From Dactylonectria macrodidyma (Eukaryota; Ascomycota; Sordariomycetes; Hypocreales; Nectriaceae), in assembly GCA_020744425.1 (NCBI GenBank), contig JAGMUV010000011.1, positions 1,908,996 through 1,972,995 on the forward strand: 64,000 nucleotides of DNA, in the 5' to 3' direction. The position numbers and the translations under genes are program-made. Shown piece by piece: positions 51,664-59,707 of the stretch (position 1 is the stretch's first letter; every line of letters begins with the position of its first letter). Under the pieces are notes generated by a model, which was given only the letters and a program-made list of their open reading frames with translations, searched no databases and was not told the DNA's origin.

Positions 51664-51741
51664 GATCACAGCGAACTGTGGAGCGATCACCGCGATCACT
51701 CCCGTGATCACCGTGATCACTTCTGTGATCACTGCGATCAC
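51664..51741 (+). repeat. GATCAC array with 21-bp periodicity in F U3
   Basis: Seven GATCAC copies start at 51664, 51685, 51694, 51706, 51715, 51727 and 51736. Spacing alternates 9 and 12 bp, so paired sites repeat every 21 bp, two helical turns. Many copies extend to the palindrome GTGATCAC. This looks like an enhancer with repeated protein sites. Confidence 0.6.
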
Positions 51742-51778
51742 CCCTGTAACTAAGGTGATCGAACCTCATACTACATAG

Positions 51779-51786
51779 TATATAAA
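51779..51786 (+). promoter_or_regulatory. TATA box of element F
   Basis: TATATAAA, 45 bp upstream of the AGCTATCAA segment (51824-51832) proposed as the start of R. A normal fungal TATA-to-start distance. Confidence 0.6.
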
Positions 51787-52032
51787 CCCGAGGAACTGGC
51801 TGTCACTAGGACACCAGCTCCTCAGCTATCAATACAACTTGGTTACCTCAATCTACTCTGACTGCTACGCATCATCGTACATTGACTATTACCTAACGTA
51901 ACACTACGACTACCGCTCAGTAAGTGTGACCTAACCGTTCTGCTAACATAGACCCTGGTCTATCCCTTAGGAACCCTTTCCGAGCTACCCTATACCACGT
52001 ACAGGTTAGCCTGGGAACACGACCGTTACACG

Positions 52033-52041
52033 TTGATAGCT
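52033..52041 (+). promoter_or_regulatory. Primer-binding site of F, probably self-priming
   Basis: Two bases after the LTR, TTGATAGCT is complementary to AGCTATCAA at 51824-51832 inside the LTR. It does not begin with TGG as a tRNA-primed PBS would. Elements of the Tf1/sushi group are known to prime from the 5' end of their own RNA. B and D carry the RIP-changed counterpart at the same place. Confidence 0.55.
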
Positions 52042-52090
52042 CTTGTTCAGACGGTTACCTTATACGCTGAGCAATAACCGACAAGCTGTT

Positions 52091-54607
52091 ATGGCACCCG
52101 CAACTCCCACTACCAGCTCTGGCTCCTCCAAGGGCAAGGGACCCGCTACTCAGCGTAGGGCCCAGGACCCAGACGGAGACCGAGACATGGACTCGTCCGG
52201 AGACGAGGATGAAGAGATCATCGCACTTCGTGCTGAGAACCAACGCCTCAGCAACGAAATGATCAACATGTCTAAGCTGAACCACGAAGCGCACGAGCAC
52301 TACGAAGCGCAGTTCGCGGCTCTTCGAACTCAACAGGAGAACCCTGTTCGAGACCCGAACGTCGCAAACACCATCGCTGCTCTTGAAGCACGAATCGTGG
52401 AGTTGTCTACAGCTCAAACCGCTGCTAGGAACGAACAGCAGCGCCAGGCGGAACAATTCACCGGGTTTAACGCACCAGCCCAGCAGGCACGACCTCGTGA
52501 CGCTGGAGAAACCCTCAAACCGCCAATGCCAACTAAGTTCGACGGTACCCCCAAGGACCTTCGCGAGCACCTCACGCAGCTCAAATCATACTTCATGTAC
52601 TACCCTACCATGTTCGCGAACGAAGAACTGAAGGTCAGACATGCAATGAGCCTGCTCGAAGGAAAGGCCCTACGCGGACTCGAACCAATCTTGAGAGACT
52701 TCGTCGAGAACCCCTACGATAGTCGCCGTGTCGAAACCAAGGAGCTCTTTGGGAACTTCAGACTGTACGAAGAAAAACTCATCGACACTTACGGCGAATG
52801 GGACGAGAAACACGACGCTCTCAAAGCGATCCGGAAACTGGATCAAAAGCGAGCAATGTCGGAATATCTCACGGAATTTCGATACCACTTGGCCAAGCTC
52901 AGTTGGGACGAAGAAACAACAATCGATGAGTTCTACAGAGGAATGAAGGATGAGGTCAAAGACGAAGTGTCCAAGATCCTGACACTACCCACCACCTTCA
53001 ACGCTTACGCCAAACTGTGCGTCACCATCGATAATCGACTCTTCGAACGACGAATGGAAAAACGAAACGGCAACGCCAGCAGTAGCGGCTGGAGAAAGAA
53101 GAACTATGCCAACCAGGGGAAACAACGAACCCCCAACACTTCTTACGGTACTGCAGCAGGACCAATGGAACTCGGAGCGGTGCAGCAACGTCACCAGCAG
53201 GGAAAGAAGACGTTCAAATGCTACAACTGCGACGAACCAGGACACCTTTCACGCGACTGCAAAAAACCAAGGAGGGAAAAGAAACCATTCAAGCCCATCA
53301 CCACGCCTACCCGCAACATCAATTCAGTCAAGATGCAAAAGGACGACGAACTCCCAGTCCGATCCATCAACATGACCCGAAGCGGCTTCGACGGAACCTT
53401 CAACGGCGCAGCCCCACCGTGGGACTGGATGGAAGACCTGAAATACACCGACAACCCCAGAACAAAGGAACTTCTGGAACCAGGAGCGATCAGGCCAGGC
53501 ACAAACTCAAACCTGACCGGATGGAAGCAAATACGAGAACAGGAGGAAAAGAATCCTGACAGACGAGAGCACCGCCTGCGAATAAAGCGAGACAGCTACC
53601 ACAGGCATAAGGACGAGCATAAGGAGAAAAGGGATCAAAAGAATGGGAAGAAACCTGCCAAGCAATGGACAGCCATCCCAGGCACACAAGCCACAGGATA
53701 CCCACCTATCGCGCCCCGGCCTAACAACGAAAGTCATACCATCGCTATGGTCCGACAACTCAGGGAGAATCCAACGCAAATGGAAGATTTCGACGACTTC
53801 GAGATCCCAGACCGACAACCCGATCACGAATGGACCGACACGAACAGGCCACAAATGCGACCTGCCATGATGGACAGCGGTGCAACACGCAGCTACTTTC
53901 CACGACAAGTTAGCGCAGGACGAGACGTACACCAGGCAAGGGAAGCCGGGTACAACATCGAGGACGAAGACATCCTCGCACCAGCAGACGAATACCCGGA
54001 ATCCGATGATGACCTTCGAAGCATCACTCCGGAAGAACAAGACGCGCTAGTACGCGTGATGGAAGACGTCCAAATCGAACAGTTCGCCAGGGAAACACAG
54101 GACCCTACGGAAGAAGCGGACATATACATCCGAGCTCTACATCGGAACGACGGACGAAATCCACGAAACCCAACCGAACGACGACTCAGGGGAGACGACC
54201 CTCGAGTACACTGGGAACACCGGAAACACAAGGAAATCTCATGGGCTTCGTGCATCTACCAACAATGCACCACGCACCTCGCGGAGAAGCTCAAGCAAGA
54301 CTGTTTCCCGGTACGAGTAAATGGTCAACCAGTGATGAAACCCTACGAGGTAGAAGATATGGAAGACTACCGAGTAAGGAAATGGTACGAAAACCTAGGG
54401 ATCGCACAACTCATGGAGTACGATGAGGATTACCCTACGAAGTGTCAACACCTCGATGCCAAATTCACCGATTGCCAACGACCCGAATGCCAGATACATG
54501 TATACGACAAGGTCAATGCGTGGCACGAGCACAATCGCAGACCGACATTTCGACCCTCACGAGACGGAACAACGGAGAATACAAAAAACTCCCGACGCCA
54601 TCTGTAA
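52091..54607 (+). CDS. gag: Gag polyprotein of element F (838 aa)
   Basis: Forms the virus-like particle and binds RNA. The start is the ATG at 52091; the frame is open a further 16 codons upstream but without ATG. Residues about 45-115 are predicted coiled coil (two heptad-rich stretches). A Ty3/gypsy capsid domain spans about 145-290. A zinc knuckle C-x2-C-x4-H-x4-C is at 377-390 (CYNCDEPGHLSRDC). The C-terminal half is unusually long and acidic. It contains DSGATRSYF (Asp595), which resembles a retroviral-type protease active-site triad although the real protease is in pol, and a terminal Cys/His cluster (CQHLDAKFTDCQRPECQIH) that may bind zinc. Pol overlaps in the -1 frame, and a slippery site sits just before the stop. 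Confidence 0.93.
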   Translation: MAPATPTTSSGSSKGKGPATQRRAQDPDGDRDMDSSGDEDEEIIALRAENQRLSNEMINMSKLNHEAHEHYEAQFAALRTQQENPVRDPNVANTIAALEARIVELSTAQTAARNEQQRQAEQFTGFNAPAQQARPRDAGETLKPPMPTKFDGTPKDLREHLTQLKSYFMYYPTMFANEELKVRHAMSLLEGKALRGLEPILRDFVENPYDSRRVETKELFGNFRLYEEKLIDTYGEWDEKHDALKAIRKLDQKRAMSEYLTEFRYHLAKLSWDEETTIDEFYRGMKDEVKDEVSKILTLPTTFNAYAKLCVTIDNRLFERRMEKRNGNASSSGWRKKNYANQGKQRTPNTSYGTAAGPMELGAVQQRHQQGKKTFKCYNCDEPGHLSRDCKKPRREKKPFKPITTPTRNINSVKMQKDDELPVRSINMTRSGFDGTFNGAAPPWDWMEDLKYTDNPRTKELLEPGAIRPGTNSNLTGWKQIREQEEKNPDRREHRLRIKRDSYHRHKDEHKEKRDQKNGKKPAKQWTAIPGTQATGYPPIAPRPNNESHTIAMVRQLRENPTQMEDFDDFEIPDRQPDHEWTDTNRPQMRPAMMDSGATRSYFPRQVSAGRDVHQAREAGYNIEDEDILAPADEYPESDDDLRSITPEEQDALVRVMEDVQIEQFARETQDPTEEADIYIRALHRNDGRNPRNPTERRLRGDDPRVHWEHRKHKEISWASCIYQQCTTHLAEKLKQDCFPVRVNGQPVMKPYEVEDMEDYRVRKWYENLGIAQLMEYDEDYPTKCQHLDAKFTDCQRPECQIHVYDKVNAWHEHNRRPTFRPSRDGTTENTKNSRRHL
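54583..54589 (+). promoter_or_regulatory. -1 ribosomal frameshift site A AAA AAC at gag/pol junction
   Basis: In the gag frame the codons are ACA AAA AAC, so the heptamer fits X XXY YYZ exactly, 15 nt before the gag stop codon. Slipping by -1 continues into pol as CTC CCG ACG. A hairpin (GAGCT/AGCTC and AGGGG/CCCCT, 54628-54664) lies 38 nt downstream, farther than the usual spacer of 5-9 nt. No closer strong structure was seen. Confidence 0.7.
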
Positions 54608-57600
54608 CAGAGCAACAGATAGGCACAGAGCTAGGGGAAGCGGAACCCCTCGAAACAAGAGCTCTATGTGCGACCAAAAGCGCACAAACGACAAAACGGT
54701 ACCTAGAAATACAGGTACGAATCAAGGGAAACTGGCTGCCCGCCTTGGTAGACAGCGGCGCAGAATTCAATTACATCCACCCCGCAGTGGTGAATACATT
54801 GAAACTTCCATGGAAGGACAAAGCAAATCCGTACAGAGTACAAAACCTCGAAGGATCCCCGTTCGCTTACGACAGCGGAAGAATAACCAAAGAGCTTGAT
54901 CATCTCAAGGTTTTCGTTGAAGGACGAAACGAAGGAATCTCGTTCGATGTTATACCTGTTGCGCACCACGCTTTGGTTCTAGGGTACCCATGGTTGAAAC
55001 GAGTTAACCCAATGATAAACTGGAGGACTGGCCAAGTGAACTTCGACGACGTCGATGATCACTCCTCTTGGGAATCAGATTCAGACGACGACACGAGATC
55101 TCAAACTTCGACTGACCACGGCACCAGCGAAGTATCGGCGAAAGAAACGACAGAAACTTTCCCACCCCGAGGCACGAAATACAAACACCGCAAAGCCCGA
55201 CGAAGCAAGACACGCCGCACCATCGCCTTTGTACGAAGTCAACTGACAAAACTCGACAAAGACCTTGCAGAAATGAAGAAACAATCGGAAGCAGACGACA
55301 GGCTGAAAAACATACCACCTGCTTACCGCATCTATGAGAAACTGTTTGCCGAAGAACTGGAAACAGGTCTACCCGAACACAGTGAATGGGACCACGACAT
55401 TGTGTTGAAAGACGGAACTTCACCCAAGTTCTTCAAACTTTACAACCTCAACGAAGTTCAGCTTCAAGCGCTAAAGGAATACCTCGAAGAAATGCTACGA
55501 AAAGGATACATCAGGATATCAAAATCCTCCGCAGGTTACCCTGTCATGTTCGTTCCCAAGAAGAACGGCAAACTCCGACTAGTTGTGGATTTCCGACAGT
55601 TGAACGCCATCACGAACAAAGACCGAACACCGTTACCCCTGATTACCGAACTGAGGGATCGCCTTCACGGTAAGAAGTGGTTTACGGCGCTCGACCTAAA
55701 AGGCGCTTACAACTTGGTCCGCATCAAGCCTGGAGACGAATGGAAGACAGCGTTTCGAACCAAGTTTGGATTGTTCGAATACCTGGTAATGCCTTTCGGA
55801 CTCACAAACGCACCGGCGACCTTCCAACGGATGATCACCAACGTTTTGAGAGAACACCTCGACATTTTCGTCGTATGCTATCTAGACGACATCCTGATCT
55901 TCTCCGACACGGAAGAAGAGCACACGGAACACGTCCACAAGGTGTTGCAAAAGCTGCAAGACGCAAAACTACTCGTTGAACCAGAGAAGAGTAAGTTCCA
56001 CGCACAGGAAGTGGACTTCCTCGGACATACCATCCGACCAAACGAGATCCGAATGGACAAAAAGAAAATCGAAGCTGTCAAGGATTGGCCGAGACCTGAC
56101 AAGAGTGTCAAGGAAGTACAGAGCTTCCTAGGATTCGCCAATTACTACCGAAGGTTCATTCGCGGATTCAGCAAAATCGCGAAACCCTTGACAGAACTCA
56201 CGAAGAAAGAAGTAGAATTCAGATGGAACCCAAAGGCCCAGAAAGCCTTCAACGACTTGAAACAAGCCATCCTCAGTGAACCCGTTTTGGCAACCTTTGA
56301 CCCAAAACGACCGATCGAATTGGAAACCGACGCTTCCAACTTCGCCCTGGGAGCCCAGATTGGACAACGGGACGACGAAGGAAACCTACACCCGATCGCG
56401 TTCTACTCATGCACACTGAAGGGAGCTGAACTCAACTACCCCATCTACGACAAGGAATTCTTGGCGATAGTCAATTCTTTCAAAGAATTCCGACACTACC
56501 TCTTAGGAAGCGAACACCAGGTCACCGTGTACACGGACCACAAGAACATTTCACACTTCGCTACCACCCAAGAGCTCAGTGGAAGGCAACTTCGCTACGC
56601 GGAGTACCTATCAGAATTTGACTACGTCATCATCCACAAGAAAGGCTCAGAAAACGGACGAGCCGACGCGATAAGTAGACGACCCGACTTCGAAATAGAC
56701 ATACCCAAGGTCAACGAACAGGTATTGACCTACACCCCCGAAGGACATCTGAAGCAGAAGTACATTGCGGCAGTAAGCGAGTCCAGGCTACCGGAGGACT
56801 TGCTGGAACGACTACAGACGCCCGAACAAAGCTTCGAACAATGGATACACGACATTCAACCAGCCCCGAGAGAACTACTGTGGCAGGAAGGAAAAGCAGT
56901 CTTGACAGGATCACAAGGATCCCAAGCAATCGCTTACTTCCATCAGGGCAACCACCACGGGAACCCTTGGACCCTAGCCAAGAAACTCAGCCAGTATTTC
57001 CACGGCGACCTCACATCAGCATGCATCAGTCACATGGGACAATGCAATCGATGCCCCCACGATCTCATCGACCAACACGCAAAGGAGTGCTGGGAGATAG
57101 GCGATCACCGAAACTGCGAACCCAACAAGGTACGAAAGAAACTCAAATGGGTCGACGAACTCGACAAAACAGTCCAAGTCGCAGCAACAGTGTCCCAAGA
57201 AACACTTCACGAACGAATACGGGAATACAATCAGACATACGAGATGGACAGAGTAACAGGAGCACCCTGCCCAATTCCCGAATCACAACTCGAACCACGG
57301 AGGCTACGAGTTCCCCCGGAATTACAGAAACCGCTAGTACGAGATATGCATGTACATCTCCTACACGGACACCAAGGAATCAACAAAACCCTTAAACGAG
57401 TCAAAACGACATACACTTTTCCTAGAATGAAGAAAATCGTCACGGAAGTCATCAAGGAATGCTTACCATGCGATAAAACAAAGGCACGACGCCACAAACC
57501 ATATGGAGAGCTACAACCCCTACCAGTCGCTGAGCGACCATGGGACTCCATCACTATGGATTTCATTACGAAGTTACCCCTGTCAGAAGACCCAGCGAAT

Positions 57601-58632
57601 GGTACCTTCTATGACAGCATTCTTGTCATCGTGGACAGACTCACGAAATTTTCCTATTTTATACCTTATCACGAATCAACGGATGCCGAACAATTCGCCT
57701 ACCTGTTCCTACGGAACATCGTCAGCGTACACGGCTTACCAACGGAGATCCTAAGCGACAGAGGACCCCCGTTTGCATCCAAATTCTGGCAAGCCTTGAT
57801 GGCCCAGATGGGATTGAATCACCGCCTTACAACGGCATTCCGACCACAGGTCGATGGACAGACGGAACGCACAAATCAGATACTCGAGCAGTATCTTCGA
57901 TGCTACATCAACTACGAACAAAACGATTGGGTAGAAAAGTTACCAACGGCACAGCTAAGTTACAATACTTCGGTACATGAAAGCACCAAGCTCACGCCAT
58001 CCTACGCCAATTTCGGATTCACACCTGACGCGTACCACACGCCACGCGACGGAATCATCAACCCGAAAGCAATCCTGACGTCAGACAAGTTGAAGAATCT
58101 CCACGAAGAAATGAAAACCGAACTCGAATTTGTACGAAACCAAATGAAAAAATATTACGACCAGAAAAGGCTGGAGGGACCATCCTTCTCGGAAGGGGAC
58201 ATGGTCCTGTTAGCAACAAAAAATCTCACAACGGACAGACCAAGCAAAAAACTCGACTACAAATTCATCGGCCCCTACAAGGTTCTGGAGAAAATCTCAA
58301 AAAACAACTACAGGTTAGACCTACCACCAAAGGTCAAGGTACACCCCGTTTTCCACGTATCACTACTGGAACCTACGAAAGGAACCATCATGGTCAACAA
58401 CGGCTACAACCACGAACCGGAAGTCGAATCACCAGAAGAGTACCACGTCGAAGAAATCCGCGACATGAAGAGAATCGACGGTAAAACAATGTACCTCATA
58501 AAGTGGAAAGACTACCCTGAAAGCGAAACATCGTGGCAACCACCGGAAAACCTCATCCACGCGCAACGTCTACTGAAGACGTTCCATGCGCAACGCCGGA
58601 AGATGAAGAAGCAGCACCAAAATCAAACATAG
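54589..58632 (+). CDS. pol: Pol polyprotein of element F (PR-RT-RNase H-IN-chromodomain)
   Basis: Expressed as a gag-pol fusion by -1 frameshift, so numbering starts at 54589 (1347 aa); the frame itself is open from before 54442. The protease active site is VDSGAEFNYIHP (Asp55), with LGYPWL further on. RT has VVDFRQLN (Asp334), VMPFGLTNAPATF and CYLDDIL (Asp433-434). RNase H starts with ETDASN (Asp581). Integrase has an HHCC zinc finger (about 921-966) and D991-x65-D1057-x35-E1093, the classic spacing. The GPY/F module (KFIGPYKVLEKI) and a C-terminal chromodomain (about 1283-1338, MYLIKWKDYPESETSWQP) follow; chromodomains target integration to marked chromatin. A Cys/His-rich stretch (about 819-845) lies between RNase H and integrase. 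All catalytic residues are present, so the element may be active. Confidence 0.96.
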   Translation, partial: LPTPSVTEQQIGTELGEAEPLETRALCATKSAQTTKRYLEIQVRIKGNWLPALVDSGAEFNYIHPAVVNTLKLPWKDKANPYRVQNLEGSPFAYDSGRITKELDHLKVFVEGRNEGISFDVIPVAHHALVLGYPWLKRVNPMINWRTGQVNFDDVDDHSSWESDSDDDTRSQTSTDHGTSEVSAKETTETFPPRGTKYKHRKARRSKTRRTIAFVRSQLTKLDKDLAEMKKQSEADDRLKNIPPAYRIYEKLFAEELETGLPEHSEWDHDIVLKDGTSPKFFKLYNLNEVQLQALKEYLEEMLRKGYIRISKSSAGYPVMFVPKKNGKLRLVVDFRQLNAITNKDRTPLPLITELRDRLHGKKWFTALDLKGAYNLVRIKPGDEWKTAFRTKFGLFEYLVMPFGLTNAPATFQRMITNVLREHLDIFVVCYLDDILIFSDTEEEHTEHVHKVLQKLQDAKLLVEPEKSKFHAQEVDFLGHTIRPNEIRMDKKKIEAVKDWPRPDKSVKEVQSFLGFANYYRRFIRGFSKIAKPLTELTKKEVEFRWNPKAQKAFNDLKQAILSEPVLATFDPKRPIELETDASNFALGAQIGQRDDEGNLHPIAFYSCTLKGAELNYPIYDKEFLAIVNSFKEFRHYLLGSEHQVTVYTDHKNISHFATTQELSGRQLRYAEYLSEFDYVIIHKKGSENGRADAISRRPDFEIDIPKVNEQVLTYTPEGHLKQKYIAAVSESRLPEDLLERLQTPEQSFEQWIHDIQPAPRELLWQEGKAVLTGSQGSQAIAYFHQGNHHGNPWTLAKKLSQYFHGDLTSACISHMGQCNRCPHDLIDQHAKECWEIGDHRNCEPNKVRKKLKWVDELDKTVQVAATVSQETLHERIREYNQTYEMDRVTGAPCPIPESQLEPRRLRVPPELQKPLVRDMHVHLLHGHQGINKTLKRVKTTYTFPRMKKIVTEVIKECLPCDKTKARRHKPYGELQPLPVAERPWDSITMDFITKLPLSEDPANGTFYDSILVIVDRLTKFSYFIPYHESTDAEQFAYLFLRNIVSVHGLPTEILSDRGPPFASKFWQALMAQMGLNHRLTTAFRPQVDGQTERTNQILEQYLRCYINYEQNDWVEKLPTAQLSYNTSVHESTKLTPSYANFGFTPDAYHTPRDGIINPKAILTSDKLKNLHEEMKTELEFVRNQMKKYYDQKRLEGPSFSEGDMVLLATKNLTTDRPSKKLDYKFIGPYKVLEKISKNNYRLDLPPKVKVHPVFHVSLLEPTKGTIMVNNGYNHEPEVESPEEYHVEEIRDMKRIDGKTMYLIKWKDYPESETSWQPPENLIHAQRLLKTFHAQRRKMKKQHQNQT

Positions 58633-59157
58633 TGGACCAATCGATCGCATCCACCCCACCATGGGCCTGAACCTCGATGACCGCATCAGCCTCTTGGCGC
58701 TCCGCCTCATCCAACTCGTCCAGGGAACGAAGCCCCCGACGCACCATCTCCACGCCTCTCTCTTGAAGCTGTTTTCGTTGACGACGAAGCCGCATCAGAC
58801 GAGACAAACGCTCATTCATTTGCTGTTGCAATTCTATCAACTCCTCTTCCGCTTGTTCCTCCTCGGACTCTAAACGGCGCTTTTCAGCCGTCAGACGGGA
58901 AGCTGCCCGGTCAACACAAAAACACAAAATTTGTCAAGCAGGAACAGACACTCACATACGGAGATCGACTCCCCCGAGCCGTCACAAGAACGTCCGCGAC
59001 GAACGCACTCAGAACAGCGGGAAATGCCCTCGAGCATTTTGCACTTCAACTTCCGTTGAGCGCAATTTGAGCACTCGATAACCTCGGAGCCCATTTCTTC
59101 AATAAGTTCGTAGAGACGATGACGACGCGCGGCGGATTGCGATTTCACCTTCGACAT
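58553..59157 (-). CDS. Antisense Zn2Cys6-type coiled-coil protein of element F (183 aa, two exons)
   Basis: Exon 1 is 59157-58956 and exon 2 is 58902-58553. The 53 bp intron (58903-58955) begins GTGAGT and ends GGGCAG; this donor keeps the frame, whereas GTATGT three bases earlier would not. Residues 29-58 hold six Cys spaced C-x2-C-x6-C-x8-C-x2-C-x6-C, the pattern of fungal binuclear zinc clusters (DNA binding). A charged coiled coil (about 70-130) and an RRGLRSLDELDEAER motif follow. The C-terminus is Ser-rich. It starts 115 bp inside the 3' LTR and its last 80 bp overlap the end of pol in antisense. The homologue in element B shows the gene is inherited with these elements. Regulation of the element's own LTR is a guess. 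It lacks the long effector region of ordinary Zn2Cys6 transcription factors. Confidence 0.8.
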
Positions 59158-59256
59158 GCTGTCAGCATTACGGAAAAATAATTACAGGGGAAGGTTGGAC
59201 AAACCAGGGAGAAACTTGGGACGGCCGACTTGTAGGCCTTGGGGACAAGGACCAAC

Positions 59257-59266
59257 GGAGGGGAGA
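59257..59266 (+). promoter_or_regulatory. Polypurine tract of element F
   Basis: GGAGGGGAGA, five bases before the 3' LTR, the expected primer for plus-strand DNA synthesis. It also lies in the leader of the antisense gene, where it reads as a CT-rich tract on the coding strand. Confidence 0.65.
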
Positions 59267-59271
59267 CATCG

Positions 59272-59707
59272 TGTCACGACCCGTGCAACGTAGACGCCTG
59301 ACGTCACGTGGCCCCCACAAATTTCTCACCAATTACGAGCGATCACAGCGAACTGTGGAGCGATCACCGCGATCACTCCCGTGATCACCGTGATCACTTC
59401 TGTGATCACTGCGATCACCCCTGTAACTAAGGTGATCGAACCTCATACTACATAGTATATAAACCCGAGGAACTGGCTGTCACTAGGACACCAGCTCCTC
59501 AGCTATCAATACAACTTGGTTACCTCAATCTACTCTGACTGCTACGCATCATCGTACATTGACTATTACCTAACGTAACACTACGACTACCGCTCAGTAA
59601 GTGTGACCTAACCGTTCTGCTAACATAGACCCTGGTCTATCCCTTAGGAACCCTTTCCGAGCTACCCTATACCACGTACAGGTTAGCCTGGGAACACGAC
59701 CGTTACA
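59272..59707 (+). repeat. 3' LTR of element F (436 bp)
   Basis: Looks identical to 51595-52030. Followed by GGAAC and the resumed copia RT frame (LNKALYGLR). Confidence 0.95.

Larger units (their letters stand above)
51595..52030 (+). repeat. 5' LTR of element F (436 bp)
   Basis: Starts TGTCACGACCCG and ends ACGACCGTTACA. I see no difference from 59272-59707. Its last 110 bp are shared with the solo LTR near 27145-27253. Confidence 0.95.
51595..59707 (+). mobile_element. Element F: intact, un-RIPed Ty3/gypsy chromovirus
   Basis: 436 bp LTRs (51595-52030 and 59272-59707) that look identical by eye, perfect target duplication GGAAC (51590-51594 and 59708-59712), intact gag and pol frames, PBS, PPT, and an intact spliced antisense gene. 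No RIP signature is visible, while the copia element it interrupts is RIPed. It is therefore a recent insertion, after RIP stopped acting here. Order PR-RT-RH-IN-chromodomain places it with chromoviruses of the Tf1/sushi type. Confidence 0.96.

Noticed and set aside
51664..51741. Regularly spaced repeats resembling a small CRISPR array
   Set aside because: Units are six bases with 3-6 bp between them, in a fungal LTR; this is a promoter repeat, not repeat-spacer DNA.
52055..54255. Minus-strand open frames of 70-177 codons under gag
   Set aside because: Complement of a strongly biased coding sequence; no motif, and gag on plus is clearly the real gene.
54628..54664. Hairpin as the stimulatory structure of the frameshift site
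   Set aside because: It lies 38 nt from the slippery heptamer, beyond the normal 5-9 nt spacer, so it was not annotated as a functional partner.
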